Part shown: positions 1 through 6,054 of the stretch, one piece after another
How positions within the stretch are numbered: position 1 is the first letter of the stretch
Layout of the letters: every line of letters begins with the position of its first letter
NCBI GenBank assembly: GCA_913009515.1
Contig: CAJVYO010000113.1
Span: 1-6,054, forward strand
Reading direction: 5' to 3'
DNA length: 6,054 bases
From: an uncultured Methylococcaceae bacterium
GTDB taxonomy: Bacteria > Pseudomonadota > Gammaproteobacteria > Methylococcales > Methylomonadaceae
Notes under the pieces: generated by a model
Told to the model about the DNA's origin: nothing
Databases searched by the model: none
Seen by the model: the letters and a program-made list of their open reading frames with translations, nothing else
Translations under genes and position numbers: made by a program

Positions 1-1127
1 GCATTGCGTTCATTGCGTGAATATTGTGACATGCCGTTAGTGACCACTGCATTCTCTTCTGACGTTGCCGCTACCACTGTGCCGCCGGGACACATGCAAA
101 AACTATAAACACTGCGGTTATTTTTACAATGATGCACCAGACTATAATCCGCGGCTCCGAGTATCGGATTGCCTGCTTGCTCACCAAAACGCGCTTTATC
201 AATCACAGATTGTGGATGCTCGATACGAAAGCCAATTGAAAACGGTTTTGGCTCAATATACACCCCCTCATCTAATAGCATTTGAAAGCTATCACGGGCA
301 CTATGACCAATGGCGAGAATAATGTGGCGGCTGTGCAGAATTTCACCACTGTTTAATGACACACCCTTGACTTGTCCTTGTCCATCACTGCTTTCATCGC
401 GGAGTAGTTTTTCGACTTTTTGTTCAAAACGAATTTCACCGCCTAATTGGATGATTTCAGCCCGCATCTTTTCAACCATCGTGACCAGTTTAAAAGTACC
501 GATATGCGGCTTGTTAATCATTAAAATTTCTTCAGGTGCACCCGCTTTAACAAATTCCGTTAATACCTTGCGGCTTAAATGGCGTTTGTCTTTGACTTGG
601 CTATATAATTTGCCATCTGAAAATGTGCCAGCACCGCCTTCACCAAACTGCACGTTAGATTCGGTATTGAGTTGACGGTCTTTCCAAAGTCCAAAGGTGT
701 CTTTAGTGCGTTGTCTGACTTCTTTGCCACGCTCTAAGACGATAGGTTTAAAGCCCATTTGTGCGAGAATCAACGCTGACATCATGCCGCCCGGTCCAAA
801 GCCTATAATAATGGGGCGTTGTTGGTTTGCATTTGGAAAATCAGCCGCTGCTTGCGTCACAAATTGATAGCGCGTGTCAGGCGAGGGCTTAACGGTAGAT
901 TGTTCGGGAAATTTCTCTAATACGGCTTTTTCGGCTGCATCGGTCAAGGTCGCATCAATTTGATAGATGAGTAAAATATTTGCTTTTTTACGGGCATCAA
1001 AGCTGCGTTTAAAGATAGTAAAACTCAGTAGCTCTTGAGCTGAAATTTGTAATTTATCGATAATAGCCGTGGGTAAATCAGCATCGCTGTGAGCTAACGG
1101 TAATTTGAGTTCATTGATTCGTAACAT
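1..1127 (-). CDS. FAD-dependent dehydrogenase, COG2509 type (C-terminus beyond window edge)
   Basis: This is a reverse-strand reading frame, open without a stop from the ATG at 1127 down to base 1 (375 full codons), so the 3' end is missing. After an N-terminal region of about 100 residues comes the dinucleotide-binding fold: a hydrophobic strand, then GFGPGG at residues 109-114 (GxGxxG) and an acidic residue at the end of the second strand (LERG, E132). Conserved blocks follow: FGEGGAGTFSDGKL (161-174), an AIGHSARD segment (272-279), PFSIGFRIEHPQ (295-306), and CMCPGGTVVAATSEE (344-358). This set is typical of the uncharacterised FAD-dependent dehydrogenases of COG2509, usually about 540 residues, so roughly two thirds is present. 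It is probably cytoplasmic, with no signal peptide or membrane segment. The physiological substrate of the family is not known to me. The start is the first ATG of the conserved N-terminus (MLRINELKLP); the ribosome-binding site upstream is weak (AAGTAAAAG). It is transcribed divergently from the chemoreceptor gene. Confidence 0.9.
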   Translation of the reverse strand, partial: MLRINELKLPLAHSDADLPTAIIDKLQISAQELLSFTIFKRSFDARKKANILLIYQIDATLTDAAEKAVLEKFPEQSTVKPSPDTRYQFVTQAAADFPNANQQRPIIIGFGPGGMMSALILAQMGFKPIVLERGKEVRQRTKDTFGLWKDRQLNTESNVQFGEGGAGTFSDGKLYSQVKDKRHLSRKVLTEFVKAGAPEEILMINKPHIGTFKLVTMVEKMRAEIIQLGGEIRFEQKVEKLLRDESSDGQGQVKGVSLNSGEILHSRHIILAIGHSARDSFQMLLDEGVYIEPKPFSIGFRIEHPQSVIDKARFGEQAGNPILGAADYSLVHHCKNNRSVYSFCMCPGGTVVAATSEENAVVTNGMSQYSRNERN

Positions 1128-1209
1128 TTGCTTTTACTTAATTGGCGAAATAGAAGAGTTGAGTAACTGTATTTTAGGCTACCAACTTAAGACGGGACAG
1201 ATAATATTT

Positions 1210-1239
1210 ATCGTTCCCACGCTGGAGCATGGGAACGAT
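1210..1239. repeat. short palindromic repeat, perfect 10-bp arms
   Basis: The left arm ATCGTTCCCA (1210-1219) is perfectly complementary to TGGGAACGAT (1230-1239), with a 10-base centre CGCTGGAGCA. The centre itself contains GCT and AGC, which could extend the stem after one C-A mismatch. The motif 'TTCCCACGCTGGAGCATGGGAA' type is one I remember as recurring in AT-rich gammaproteobacterial genomes; this is recollection and was not searched. There is no T-tract after it, so it is not a typical intrinsic terminator. Confidence 0.8.
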
Positions 1240-1250
1240 GCAAAATGTAG

Positions 1251-1309
1251 TTGGTACGCAGGTCTTTAGCCTGCCTTTTATGAATGCAGGCTAAAGGCCT
1301 GCGTACCAA
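1251..1309. repeat. long palindromic repeat, 24-bp arms
   Basis: The left arm 1251-1274 (TTGGTACGCAGG then TCTTTAGCCTGC) pairs with 1286-1309 (GCAGGCTAAAGG then CCTGCGTACCAA) at 23 of 24 positions. The exception is T1263 opposite G1297, which would still wobble-pair in RNA. The loop is 11 bases (1275-1285). It would form a very stable hairpin if transcribed from either side. It resembles the dispersed 'GGTACGCAGGCCTTTAGCCTGC' class of intergenic repeats (from memory). No U-tract follows it on either strand. Confidence 0.85.
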
Positions 1310-1364
1310 AGTTATCCCTCAGCCTACGCTGTCCCTTCTTAAAATGGTAGCCCGTTTTAATGTT

Positions 1365-1389
1365 AAGGTCACGTTAAGTGGCCTTTTTT
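1365..1389 (+). terminator. terminator-like hairpin with T-tract, plus-strand orientation
   Basis: AAGGTCAC/GTGGCCTT type stem: A1366-C1372 pairs with G1378-T1384 over 7 bp including one G-T wobble (T1369-G1381), extendable by A1365-T1385. The loop is GTTAA. The run TTTTTT at 1384-1389 follows immediately. On the minus strand no T-run follows the stem, so it acts only on rightward transcription. No recognised plus-strand gene precedes it in the window, and the promoter for the next gene lies downstream, so it would insulate that gene from read-through. Confidence 0.6.
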
Positions 1390-1406
1390 ATGCGAACAAG
1401 GATAGG

Positions 1407-1415
1407 TGCTATAAT
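1407..1415 (+). promoter_or_regulatory. extended -10 promoter for the chemoreceptor gene and probable operon
   Basis: TGCTATAAT contains a perfect TATAAT hexamer (1410-1415) preceded by the extended -10 TGn. The -35 region about 17 bp upstream (TTTATG, 1387-1392, overlapping the end of the terminator T-tract) is poor, which is acceptable for an extended -10 sigma-70 promoter. Transcription would start near 1421-1423, giving a leader of about 45 bases. A good Shine-Dalgarno-like GGTGAG (1453-1458) lies 8 bases before the ATG at 1467. Confidence 0.6.
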
Positions 1416-1466
1416 CAGTCGCTTGTATGAACAGGGCGATTAATAGTTTGATGGTGAGATAAATTT

Positions 1467-3155
1467 ATGAGTGCAGTTAAAAATAGTATTTTATTGCAGT
1501 TGCTAGTGCCAGTGGCATTATTGTTGGTGATCAGTTTAGGTGTGATTAGCTTTTATGTGCCTGAGATGATTAAAGAGAATGCGATTAATAATGCCATTCA
1601 TTCATCAAAGAAAAATATTAATAGTTTTAAAGTGATTCGCAAGTATTACACTATCAATGTTATTAAAAAAGTCGTCAAAATAAACGGTATTTCACCGGCG
1701 ATTAAACATAAAAATCAAGCAGATAAAGTGCCTTTGCCTGCTACTATGATTCATGATTTAAGTCATGAGCTGGCAGAAACAGGTATAAAACTAAAGTTAT
1801 ACAGTGCGTTTCCTTTTCCTAATCGTGCATCCGAACAACTAGATGACTATCAACAGCAAAGCTGGCAGGCTTTAAATAAAGCCCCAAAAGAGGCATTTGT
1901 TAAAGTTGAAGTACGGAATAATCATGAAATAGTACGGGTTGCTATTGCCGATACCATGAGTGCACAAGGGTGTGTGAATTGTCATAATAGTCATCCTGAT
2001 ACGCCCAAAGATGATTGGAAGCTAGGTGATGTACGCGGTGTATTATCCGTAGACGTAGATATTCAAGAGCAGGTAGAGCAAGGACAGCTATTGGCATTTA
2101 AAATAGTGGGTTTATTAGCAACGGCTTTATTGCTGATTGTGGTGATTATTCTGTTTAAAATGACGGCGATTAAACAGCGTTTATTAGCGGTTAATAAGGC
2201 AATAGTCGGTGCAGCAAAAGGCAATATTAGTATTCATATTCCCGTTGCCGGTGACGATGAAATATCTGATTTAGGCGTGCAATGTAATGCGTTGATGGGT
2301 TCTACACGCAGTATGATTGATGACATTTCAGAGTCGGCTAATAATTTATTGTCTGAAGTACAAGCACTAAATAAAACCAATATTGCTGTTACAAAAACTG
2401 TACTGCATCAACATGAAGGTACGCAACATGTTGCGGAGGCTATGACTGAAATGCAGGATTCAATTAGTCATATTTCTAAAAATGTTAATGAAACCAATGT
2501 GGCGATTGAGTCGGCAGGTGATGTAGCAGAACAAGGCAGTACTATTTTATCTAAGACGATTGATTCAATTAAGTTATTAGCCAATGAAATAGCCGGTGCA
2601 TCGGATGTGATTAAGAAATTAGAACACGATAGCAATGAAATTGGAGTGGTGTTAAATGTAATTAGTGATATTGCTGAACAAACCAATTTATTAGCTTTAA
2701 ATGCGGCGATTGAAGCGGCAAGAGCAGGTGAGCAAGGACGTGGTTTTGCAGTCGTTGCCGATGAAGTGCGTAGTTTGGCAGGGCGAACACAACAGTCAAC
2801 CTTAGAGATTAAAACGGTGATTGATACCTTGCAACAAGGTGTGAAAAATGCAGTATCGGTGATGGATAAAAGTGCTGTTTATAGTGGCGAAAGTGTCGAG
2901 CATGCGAGTTCAGTGAGTGTGGTATTTAGAGATATTACCGACACGATTGTCACGGTGACAAATATGGGGACTAATATTGCCAGTTTAACTAAACAGCAAA
3001 GCGTTGTCGCAAGCGATATTACCGATAATGTCCATTTGATTAATAATGATGCGGATATGACCGCAGAAAATATTAAAAACACCTCAGCGGCAAGTCATAA
3101 GGTTGAAGCACTCGCGGTTGATTTGCAAAAAATATCCAATGAGTTTAGTTCTTAA
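1467..3155 (+). CDS. methyl-accepting chemotaxis protein with haem c-binding DUF3365 sensor domain
   Basis: This 562-residue inner-membrane chemoreceptor is expected to pass a signal to CheA/CheW. The order is: transmembrane helix 1 (about 7-29), a periplasmic region 32-205, helix 2 (about 209-231), HAMP (about 230-284), then a long cytoplasmic coiled coil with the conserved hairpin tip at 402-441 (IAEQTNLLALNAAIEAARAG and GRGFAVVADEVRSLAGRT). The periplasmic part looks like the DUF3365/Tll0287-like domain: a conserved RKYYTINV stretch near 59-66, and CVNCH at 169-173, the CxxCH signature for covalent c-type haem. Haem, hence redox or a gas ligand, is the likely cue, but the ligand is not known from sequence. 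Besides C169 and C172 the only cysteine is C273 in the cytoplasm. No CheR/CheB-binding pentapeptide is seen at the C-terminus (NEFSS). The start is fixed by an in-frame stop at 1455-1457 and by GGTGAG 8 bases upstream. It is first in the apparent four-gene unit. Confidence 0.93.
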   Translation: MSAVKNSILLQLLVPVALLLVISLGVISFYVPEMIKENAINNAIHSSKKNINSFKVIRKYYTINVIKKVVKINGISPAIKHKNQADKVPLPATMIHDLSHELAETGIKLKLYSAFPFPNRASEQLDDYQQQSWQALNKAPKEAFVKVEVRNNHEIVRVAIADTMSAQGCVNCHNSHPDTPKDDWKLGDVRGVLSVDVDIQEQVEQGQLLAFKIVGLLATALLLIVVIILFKMTAIKQRLLAVNKAIVGAAKGNISIHIPVAGDDEISDLGVQCNALMGSTRSMIDDISESANNLLSEVQALNKTNIAVTKTVLHQHEGTQHVAEAMTEMQDSISHISKNVNETNVAIESAGDVAEQGSTILSKTIDSIKLLANEIAGASDVIKKLEHDSNEIGVVLNVISDIAEQTNLLALNAAIEAARAGEQGRGFAVVADEVRSLAGRTQQSTLEIKTVIDTLQQGVKNAVSVMDKSAVYSGESVEHASSVSVVFRDITDTIVTVTNMGTNIASLTKQQSVVASDITDNVHLINNDADMTAENIKNTSAASHKVEALAVDLQKISNEFSS

Positions 3156-3183
3156 TTTAAGTATGGATTTATATAGTGTGAAT

Positions 3184-4143
3184 ATGAAAAAAATAGGGTT
3201 AACAGCGAGTGTCTTATGTTTGTCATTATCGGCGCAAGCCGAGCGGATTGAATTTACTAATGGTGATAGGTTGGAGGTTGAGATTACTCAGCAAACTGAA
3301 ACCACGCTTAGTTTTACGCATCCGATTTTTGGTGAACAAAGCATTGATAAATCACAGATAAGTAATATTGCTGCACTGAATTTAACAACTGTCGAGGTTG
3401 AGCCAGCGGATACAGGGGTATTTGGCTCAGGATTTTTAATTGATTGGAATCGTGAAATAGAATTTGGTTTAACCGGGGCGTCAGGTTCGACCAATAATAT
3501 GAAATTTCGTACCGCCTTTAATACTAATTATGAAGATGATAGGGGTAAGTGGGATTTTAAAAGTTTTTACTTATATAGTGCTGACGAAAGCACGGCAACT
3601 GAAAATAAATTTAATATGGGCTTAGTCAAGGATTGGTATTTTAAAAATACCTCATGGTTTGGTTTTGTATCGACAGTGTATGACTGGGATCAATTTAGAG
3701 ATTGGGAGCATCGCTTGCAGGTATCAGTCGGGCCGGCCTATAAAATTTTAAAATCAGATGAGTTCGATATTTCTGCAAGAATGGGTGGCACGGGTATCTT
3801 TGAATTTGGTACTAAAATAGATAATCCTAATAATACCGCAGATTTTAACCCAGATGTTGAAGGCACTTATATCACGAAAGATACGCAAAATTTTGAAATT
3901 ATGCTGGGTTTAGATTTTGAATGGCAGATTAATGAGACCCAAACACTAAGTGCCTTTAATTATATTTATCCTGGTGTGACTGATGCGGGCGAATTTAGAA
4001 ATGTCACTAATTTAACATGGGCGTATGATTTAGATTTTTTAAAAGGCTTAGCATTGAAGCTAGGATTACGTAATGAATACGATACCAGTGAAACCGATGC
4101 AAATGATTTGAAATATAATGCCTCATTAGGTTTTAGGTTCTAA
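3184..4143 (+). CDS. DUF481 (YdiY-like) outer-membrane beta-barrel protein
   Basis: The product has 319 residues. The ATG at 3184 is chosen because it begins a clean signal peptide (MKKIGLTASVLCLSLSAQA, cleavage likely before E20). In-frame ATGs upstream (3103, inside the chemoreceptor gene, and 3163) would add a tail that spoils it. The Shine-Dalgarno before 3184 is weak (AGTGTGA). Residues 20-62 (RIEFTNGDRLEVEI, then IFGEQSIDKSQISNI) form a small beta-rich module of the kind found at the front of many DUF481 proteins. From about 80 onward, alternating aromatic and polar strands (WDFKSFYLYS, WFGFVSTVYDWDQF, LTWAYDLDFLKGLALKLGL) lead to a terminal phenylalanine (GFRF), the usual mark for outer-membrane barrel assembly. 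The family is named 'putative salt-induced outer membrane protein'; its function is poorly defined. The gene begins 28 bp after the chemoreceptor stop and ends 17 bp before the next gene. Confidence 0.85.
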   Translation: MKKIGLTASVLCLSLSAQAERIEFTNGDRLEVEITQQTETTLSFTHPIFGEQSIDKSQISNIAALNLTTVEVEPADTGVFGSGFLIDWNREIEFGLTGASGSTNNMKFRTAFNTNYEDDRGKWDFKSFYLYSADESTATENKFNMGLVKDWYFKNTSWFGFVSTVYDWDQFRDWEHRLQVSVGPAYKILKSDEFDISARMGGTGIFEFGTKIDNPNNTADFNPDVEGTYITKDTQNFEIMLGLDFEWQINETQTLSAFNYIYPGVTDAGEFRNVTNLTWAYDLDFLKGLALKLGLRNEYDTSETDANDLKYNASLGFRF

Positions 4144-4160
4144 TAGAGATAATTGAGAAT

Positions 4161-5243
4161 ATGAAAAGACGTGAATTTATCAGTAAAGCGGGTGCTACCA
4201 GTCTAGCATTAGGGGCTTCTTTAGCTATTCCTAGTGTTGCTGAAGCGAAAGCAAAATATAAATGGAAAATGGTCACCGCCTGGCCAAAAAATTTTCCAGG
4301 TTTGGGTTCAGGGGCGAACTTATTAGCCAAAATGATTAATGAGATGAGTGGCGGTCGTATCAAAGTCAAAGTCTATGGGGCGAATGAATTAGTGCCTGCT
4401 TTTGAAGTGTTTGATGCGGTGTCTAAAGGCACAGCACAAATAGGTCATGCGGGTGCATATTATTGGCGTGGAAAATCTGAAGCCACGCAATTTTTCTCAG
4501 CGGTACCGTTTGGTTTAACCGCTCAAGAAATGAATGCATGGTTGTATTACGGCGGTGGTATGGAATTATGGCAAGAGTTATATGCTCCGTTTAATTTAAT
4601 TCCTGCAGCAGCCGGTAATTCAGGTGTGCAAATGGCAGGCTGGTTTAATCGTGAAATTAAAACCGTGGCAGATTTAAAAGGCCTAAAAATGCGTATTCCT
4701 GGTTTAGGGGGTGAAGTATTACGCCGTGCTGGTGGTACAACGGTTAATATTCCAGGGGGCGAATTATTTACGTCATTACAATCAGGTGCGTTAGATGCAA
4801 CGGAATGGGTGGGGCCTTATAATGATTTAGCGTTTGGTTTCCATAAGGTTGCAAAGTATTATTATTACCCAGGTTGGCATGAGCCGGGCTCTACTATGGA
4901 GGCGATGATTAATAAAGATGCGTTTAATGAATTGCCCAAAGATTTACAAAGTATTGTATTAGCAGCGTGTAAAGCAGTGAATATGGATATGCTGTCGGAT
5001 TATACCGCGCGTAATAATCAAGCCTTGAATACCTTAGTCGATAAACATGGGGTTCAATTAAGAGCTCTGCCTAACGATGTGTTAAAAACATTAAAGCAAT
5101 TATCAGATGAAGTGGTACTAGAATTAGCAAATAAAGACCCGATGGCGCGGAGAATATATGATTCGTTTACTAAATTTAGAGGCGAAGTCTCTCAATGGAG
5201 TGCATTATCTGAACAAGCCTTTTTAGCTGCGCGTAGTCTTTAA
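4161..5243 (+). CDS. TRAP transporter substrate-binding protein, DctP family, TakP-like
   Basis: This 360-residue periplasmic binding protein belongs to the tripartite ATP-independent transporters. It starts with a twin-arginine-like leader, MKRREFISKAG, followed by a hydrophobic stretch (11-24) and a likely cleavage near SVAEA-KA (after 29), which suggests Tat export. Family blocks in order are TAWPKNFPGLGSGA (39-52), ANELVPAFEVFDAVSKGTAQIGH (74-96), YYWRGK (100-105), VPFGLTAQE (115-123), GNSGVQMAGWF (152-162), LKGLKMRIPGLGGEV (172-186) with the conserved arginine R178, ATEWVGPYND (213-222) and YYYPGWHEPG (234-243). This pattern matches the TakP subgroup that binds 2-oxo acids such as pyruvate. 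From memory of the Rhodobacter TakP structure, Q157, R178, E215 and W216 are the likely ligand or sodium contacts. No DctQ or DctM gene is visible beside it; zwf follows 27 bp later. The substrate itself is not established. Confidence 0.92.
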   Translation: MKRREFISKAGATSLALGASLAIPSVAEAKAKYKWKMVTAWPKNFPGLGSGANLLAKMINEMSGGRIKVKVYGANELVPAFEVFDAVSKGTAQIGHAGAYYWRGKSEATQFFSAVPFGLTAQEMNAWLYYGGGMELWQELYAPFNLIPAAAGNSGVQMAGWFNREIKTVADLKGLKMRIPGLGGEVLRRAGGTTVNIPGGELFTSLQSGALDATEWVGPYNDLAFGFHKVAKYYYYPGWHEPGSTMEAMINKDAFNELPKDLQSIVLAACKAVNMDMLSDYTARNNQALNTLVDKHGVQLRALPNDVLKTLKQLSDEVVLELANKDPMARRIYDSFTKFRGEVSQWSALSEQAFLAARSL

Positions 5244-5270
5244 ATTATTTAAAATAAGTAGGTTCTTAAT

Positions 5271-6054
5271 ATGAAACAGAAAAAAAGCTTTAAACCTTGT
5301 GATTTAGTGATTTTCGGGGTGTTAGGGGATTTATCAACGCGAAAATTATTATTATGTTTATACCAGCTTGATAAGGCGAATTTGTTAGAGCCTGATACTA
5401 AAATTATTGGTGTAGGTCGTAAAGAGGGCGGCACTGAAATATTAGTGAATGCGGCGAATACTTGTTTAGATAATTTTCTAAAACATCCGCGTGATAATGA
5501 GGTTTGGCAACGCTTTTCAGCACGCATGACGTATGTGAAAATTGATTTAAATAACCCTGAAGAATATAAACAGTTAAATGCGGTGGTTGATAAAGAAAAT
5601 CGCACCATGATTAATTATTTTTCAGTGCCACCTTCATTATTTACCAGTATTTGTACTGGTTTAAGCGTTTCTGGTGCATTAACACCTGAATCACGCATGG
5701 TCATGGAAAAACCGATTGGCTATGATTTAGCCTCATCAAAAGAAATTAATGATGCGGTTGCCAAGGTATTTACCGGAAATCAAGTGTGTCGTATTGACCA
5801 TTATTTAGGCAAAGAAACGGTTTTAAATTTACTCGCCTTACGTTTTGGTAATTCTATTTTTACCACCAATTGGGATCATAATGCGATTGACCATATTCAA
5901 ATTACCGTTGCGGAAGATTTAGGTATTGAAGGACGTTGGGGCTATTTTGATAAATCAGGGCAAACGCGTGATATGGTGCAAAATCATCTATTGCAAATTT
6001 TAACCTTTATTGCGATGGAGCCGCCTGTTAGTTTGGATGCGGAAAATATTCATT
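5271..6054 (+). CDS. zwf: glucose-6-phosphate 1-dehydrogenase (5' part, cut by right edge)
   Basis: The frame is open from the ATG at 5271 to the window end (261 codons of an expected about 490). It catalyses oxidation of glucose 6-phosphate to 6-phosphogluconolactone with NAD(P)+, in the cytoplasm, entering the oxidative pentose phosphate or Entner-Doudoroff routes. Evidence: a Rossmann start LVIFGVLGDLSTRKLL (12-27), IIGVGRKEG (45-53), TINYF-like MINYFSVPP (113-121), MEKPIGYDL (145-153), the active-site signature RIDHYLGKE (174-182), LNLLALRFGNS (185-195), EGRWGYFDKSGQTRDMVQNHLLQ (220-242) with the likely catalytic His239, and D176/H177 as substrate-contact residues by analogy with the Leuconostoc enzyme. 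The layout parallels E. coli Zwf closely. AGTAGG (5257-5262) lies 8 bases before the ATG. One oddity is that the usual proline in RKLLPxLY is leucine here (RKLLLCLY, L28). Co-transcription with the upstream TRAP gene is likely. Confidence 0.95.
   Translation, partial: MKQKKSFKPCDLVIFGVLGDLSTRKLLLCLYQLDKANLLEPDTKIIGVGRKEGGTEILVNAANTCLDNFLKHPRDNEVWQRFSARMTYVKIDLNNPEEYKQLNAVVDKENRTMINYFSVPPSLFTSICTGLSVSGALTPESRMVMEKPIGYDLASSKEINDAVAKVFTGNQVCRIDHYLGKETVLNLLALRFGNSIFTTNWDHNAIDHIQITVAEDLGIEGRWGYFDKSGQTRDMVQNHLLQILTFIAMEPPVSLDAENIH

Larger units (their letters stand above)
1177..1352. repeat. nested inverted-repeat element (MITE-like or repetitive intergenic element)
   Basis: The ends are imperfect inverted repeats. 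Bases 1177-1200 (starting GGCTACCA and ending GGGACAG) match the reverse complement of 1329-1352 at 21 of 24 positions. Between them lie two further palindromes (1210-1239 and 1251-1309), so most of these 176 bp can fold on themselves. It carries no reading frame for a transposase. This architecture fits a non-autonomous miniature element or a composite of intergenic repeats. The flanks show TTTTA on the left (1172-1176) and TTTTA on the right (1355-1359), but the right copy is displaced by 2 bp, so a target-site duplication is not established. Confidence 0.65.
1128..1466. other. divergent intergenic region with palindromic element, hairpin and promoter
   Basis: These 339 bp separate the minus-strand FAD dehydrogenase from the plus-strand chemoreceptor gene. 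I see no convincing protein-coding frame. The contents, left to right, are a short AT-rich leader of the dehydrogenase (1128-1176), a nested inverted-repeat element (1177-1352), a terminator-like hairpin (1365-1389), an extended -10 promoter (1407-1415) and the chemoreceptor leader with its ribosome-binding site. No clear promoter for the dehydrogenase was found; a TAAAAT box just left of the element on the minus strand has no good -35 partner. Confidence 0.8.

Noticed and set aside
65..675. Plus-strand frames of 85 and 121 codons
   Set aside because: They lie opposite the well-conserved FAD dehydrogenase and encode no recognisable protein; they are shadows of the minus-strand gene.
1171..1200. 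Minus-strand promoter for the FAD dehydrogenase (TAAAAT with TGTCCC 17 bp away)
   Set aside because: The -35 match is only two of six bases; it is too weak to annotate.
1172..1359. TTTTA on both sides of the nested element as a target-site duplication
   Set aside because: The right copy begins 2 bp beyond the inferred end of the terminal repeat and the motif is very common in AT-rich DNA.
2468..3082. Minus-strand frames inside the chemoreceptor gene
   Set aside because: They are antisense to the conserved signalling domain, lack family features and have low-complexity hydrophobic translations typical of shadows.
3103..3183. Longer N-terminus of the DUF481 protein starting inside the chemoreceptor gene
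   Set aside because: It would place 27 polar residues before a clean signal peptide; the ATG at 3184 fits an exported outer-membrane protein better.
5249..5608. Minus-strand frame of 119 codons opposite zwf
   Set aside because: It is antisense to conserved Zwf motifs and resembles no known protein.

Overview
The window (6054 bp, AT-rich, codons favouring A/T in third position) looks like chromosome of a gammaproteobacterium. The partial glucose-6-phosphate dehydrogenase at the right end reads like the enterobacterial Zwf type. The intergenic palindromes resemble repeats I remember as abundant in large, AT-rich gammaproteobacterial genomes such as Methylococcales and Beggiatoa/Thiotrichales relatives. 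That lineage is a recollection-based inference and cannot be proven from 6 kb.

Layout. Bases 1-1127 (minus strand) hold most of a FAD-dependent dehydrogenase of the COG2509 type, whose C-terminus lies beyond the left edge. Bases 1128-1466 are a divergent intergenic region. It contains a compact, nested palindromic element (1177-1352) with imperfect terminal inverted repeats around two internal hairpins, then a plus-strand intrinsic terminator-like hairpin (about 1365-1389), then an extended -10 promoter (1407-1415). From 1467 to the right edge, four plus-strand genes follow one another with gaps of only 28, 17 and 27 bp: a transmembrane chemoreceptor with a c-type-haem sensor domain, a DUF481 outer-membrane beta-barrel protein, a TRAP-type substrate-binding protein of the TakP type, and zwf (cut by the right edge).

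How they may work together. The four plus-strand genes look like one transcription unit driven from the promoter near 1410. It combines a redox or gas-type sensor feeding a chemotaxis-like output, an outer-membrane barrel, a periplasmic binder probably for 2-oxo acids or similar organic acids, and the entry enzyme of the oxidative pentose phosphate pathway. The individual families are well supported. That they form one functional module is inference. No TRAP membrane subunits (DctQ/DctM) are visible, so the binding protein is orphan within this window. I saw no tRNA, rRNA, CRISPR array or intact transposase.
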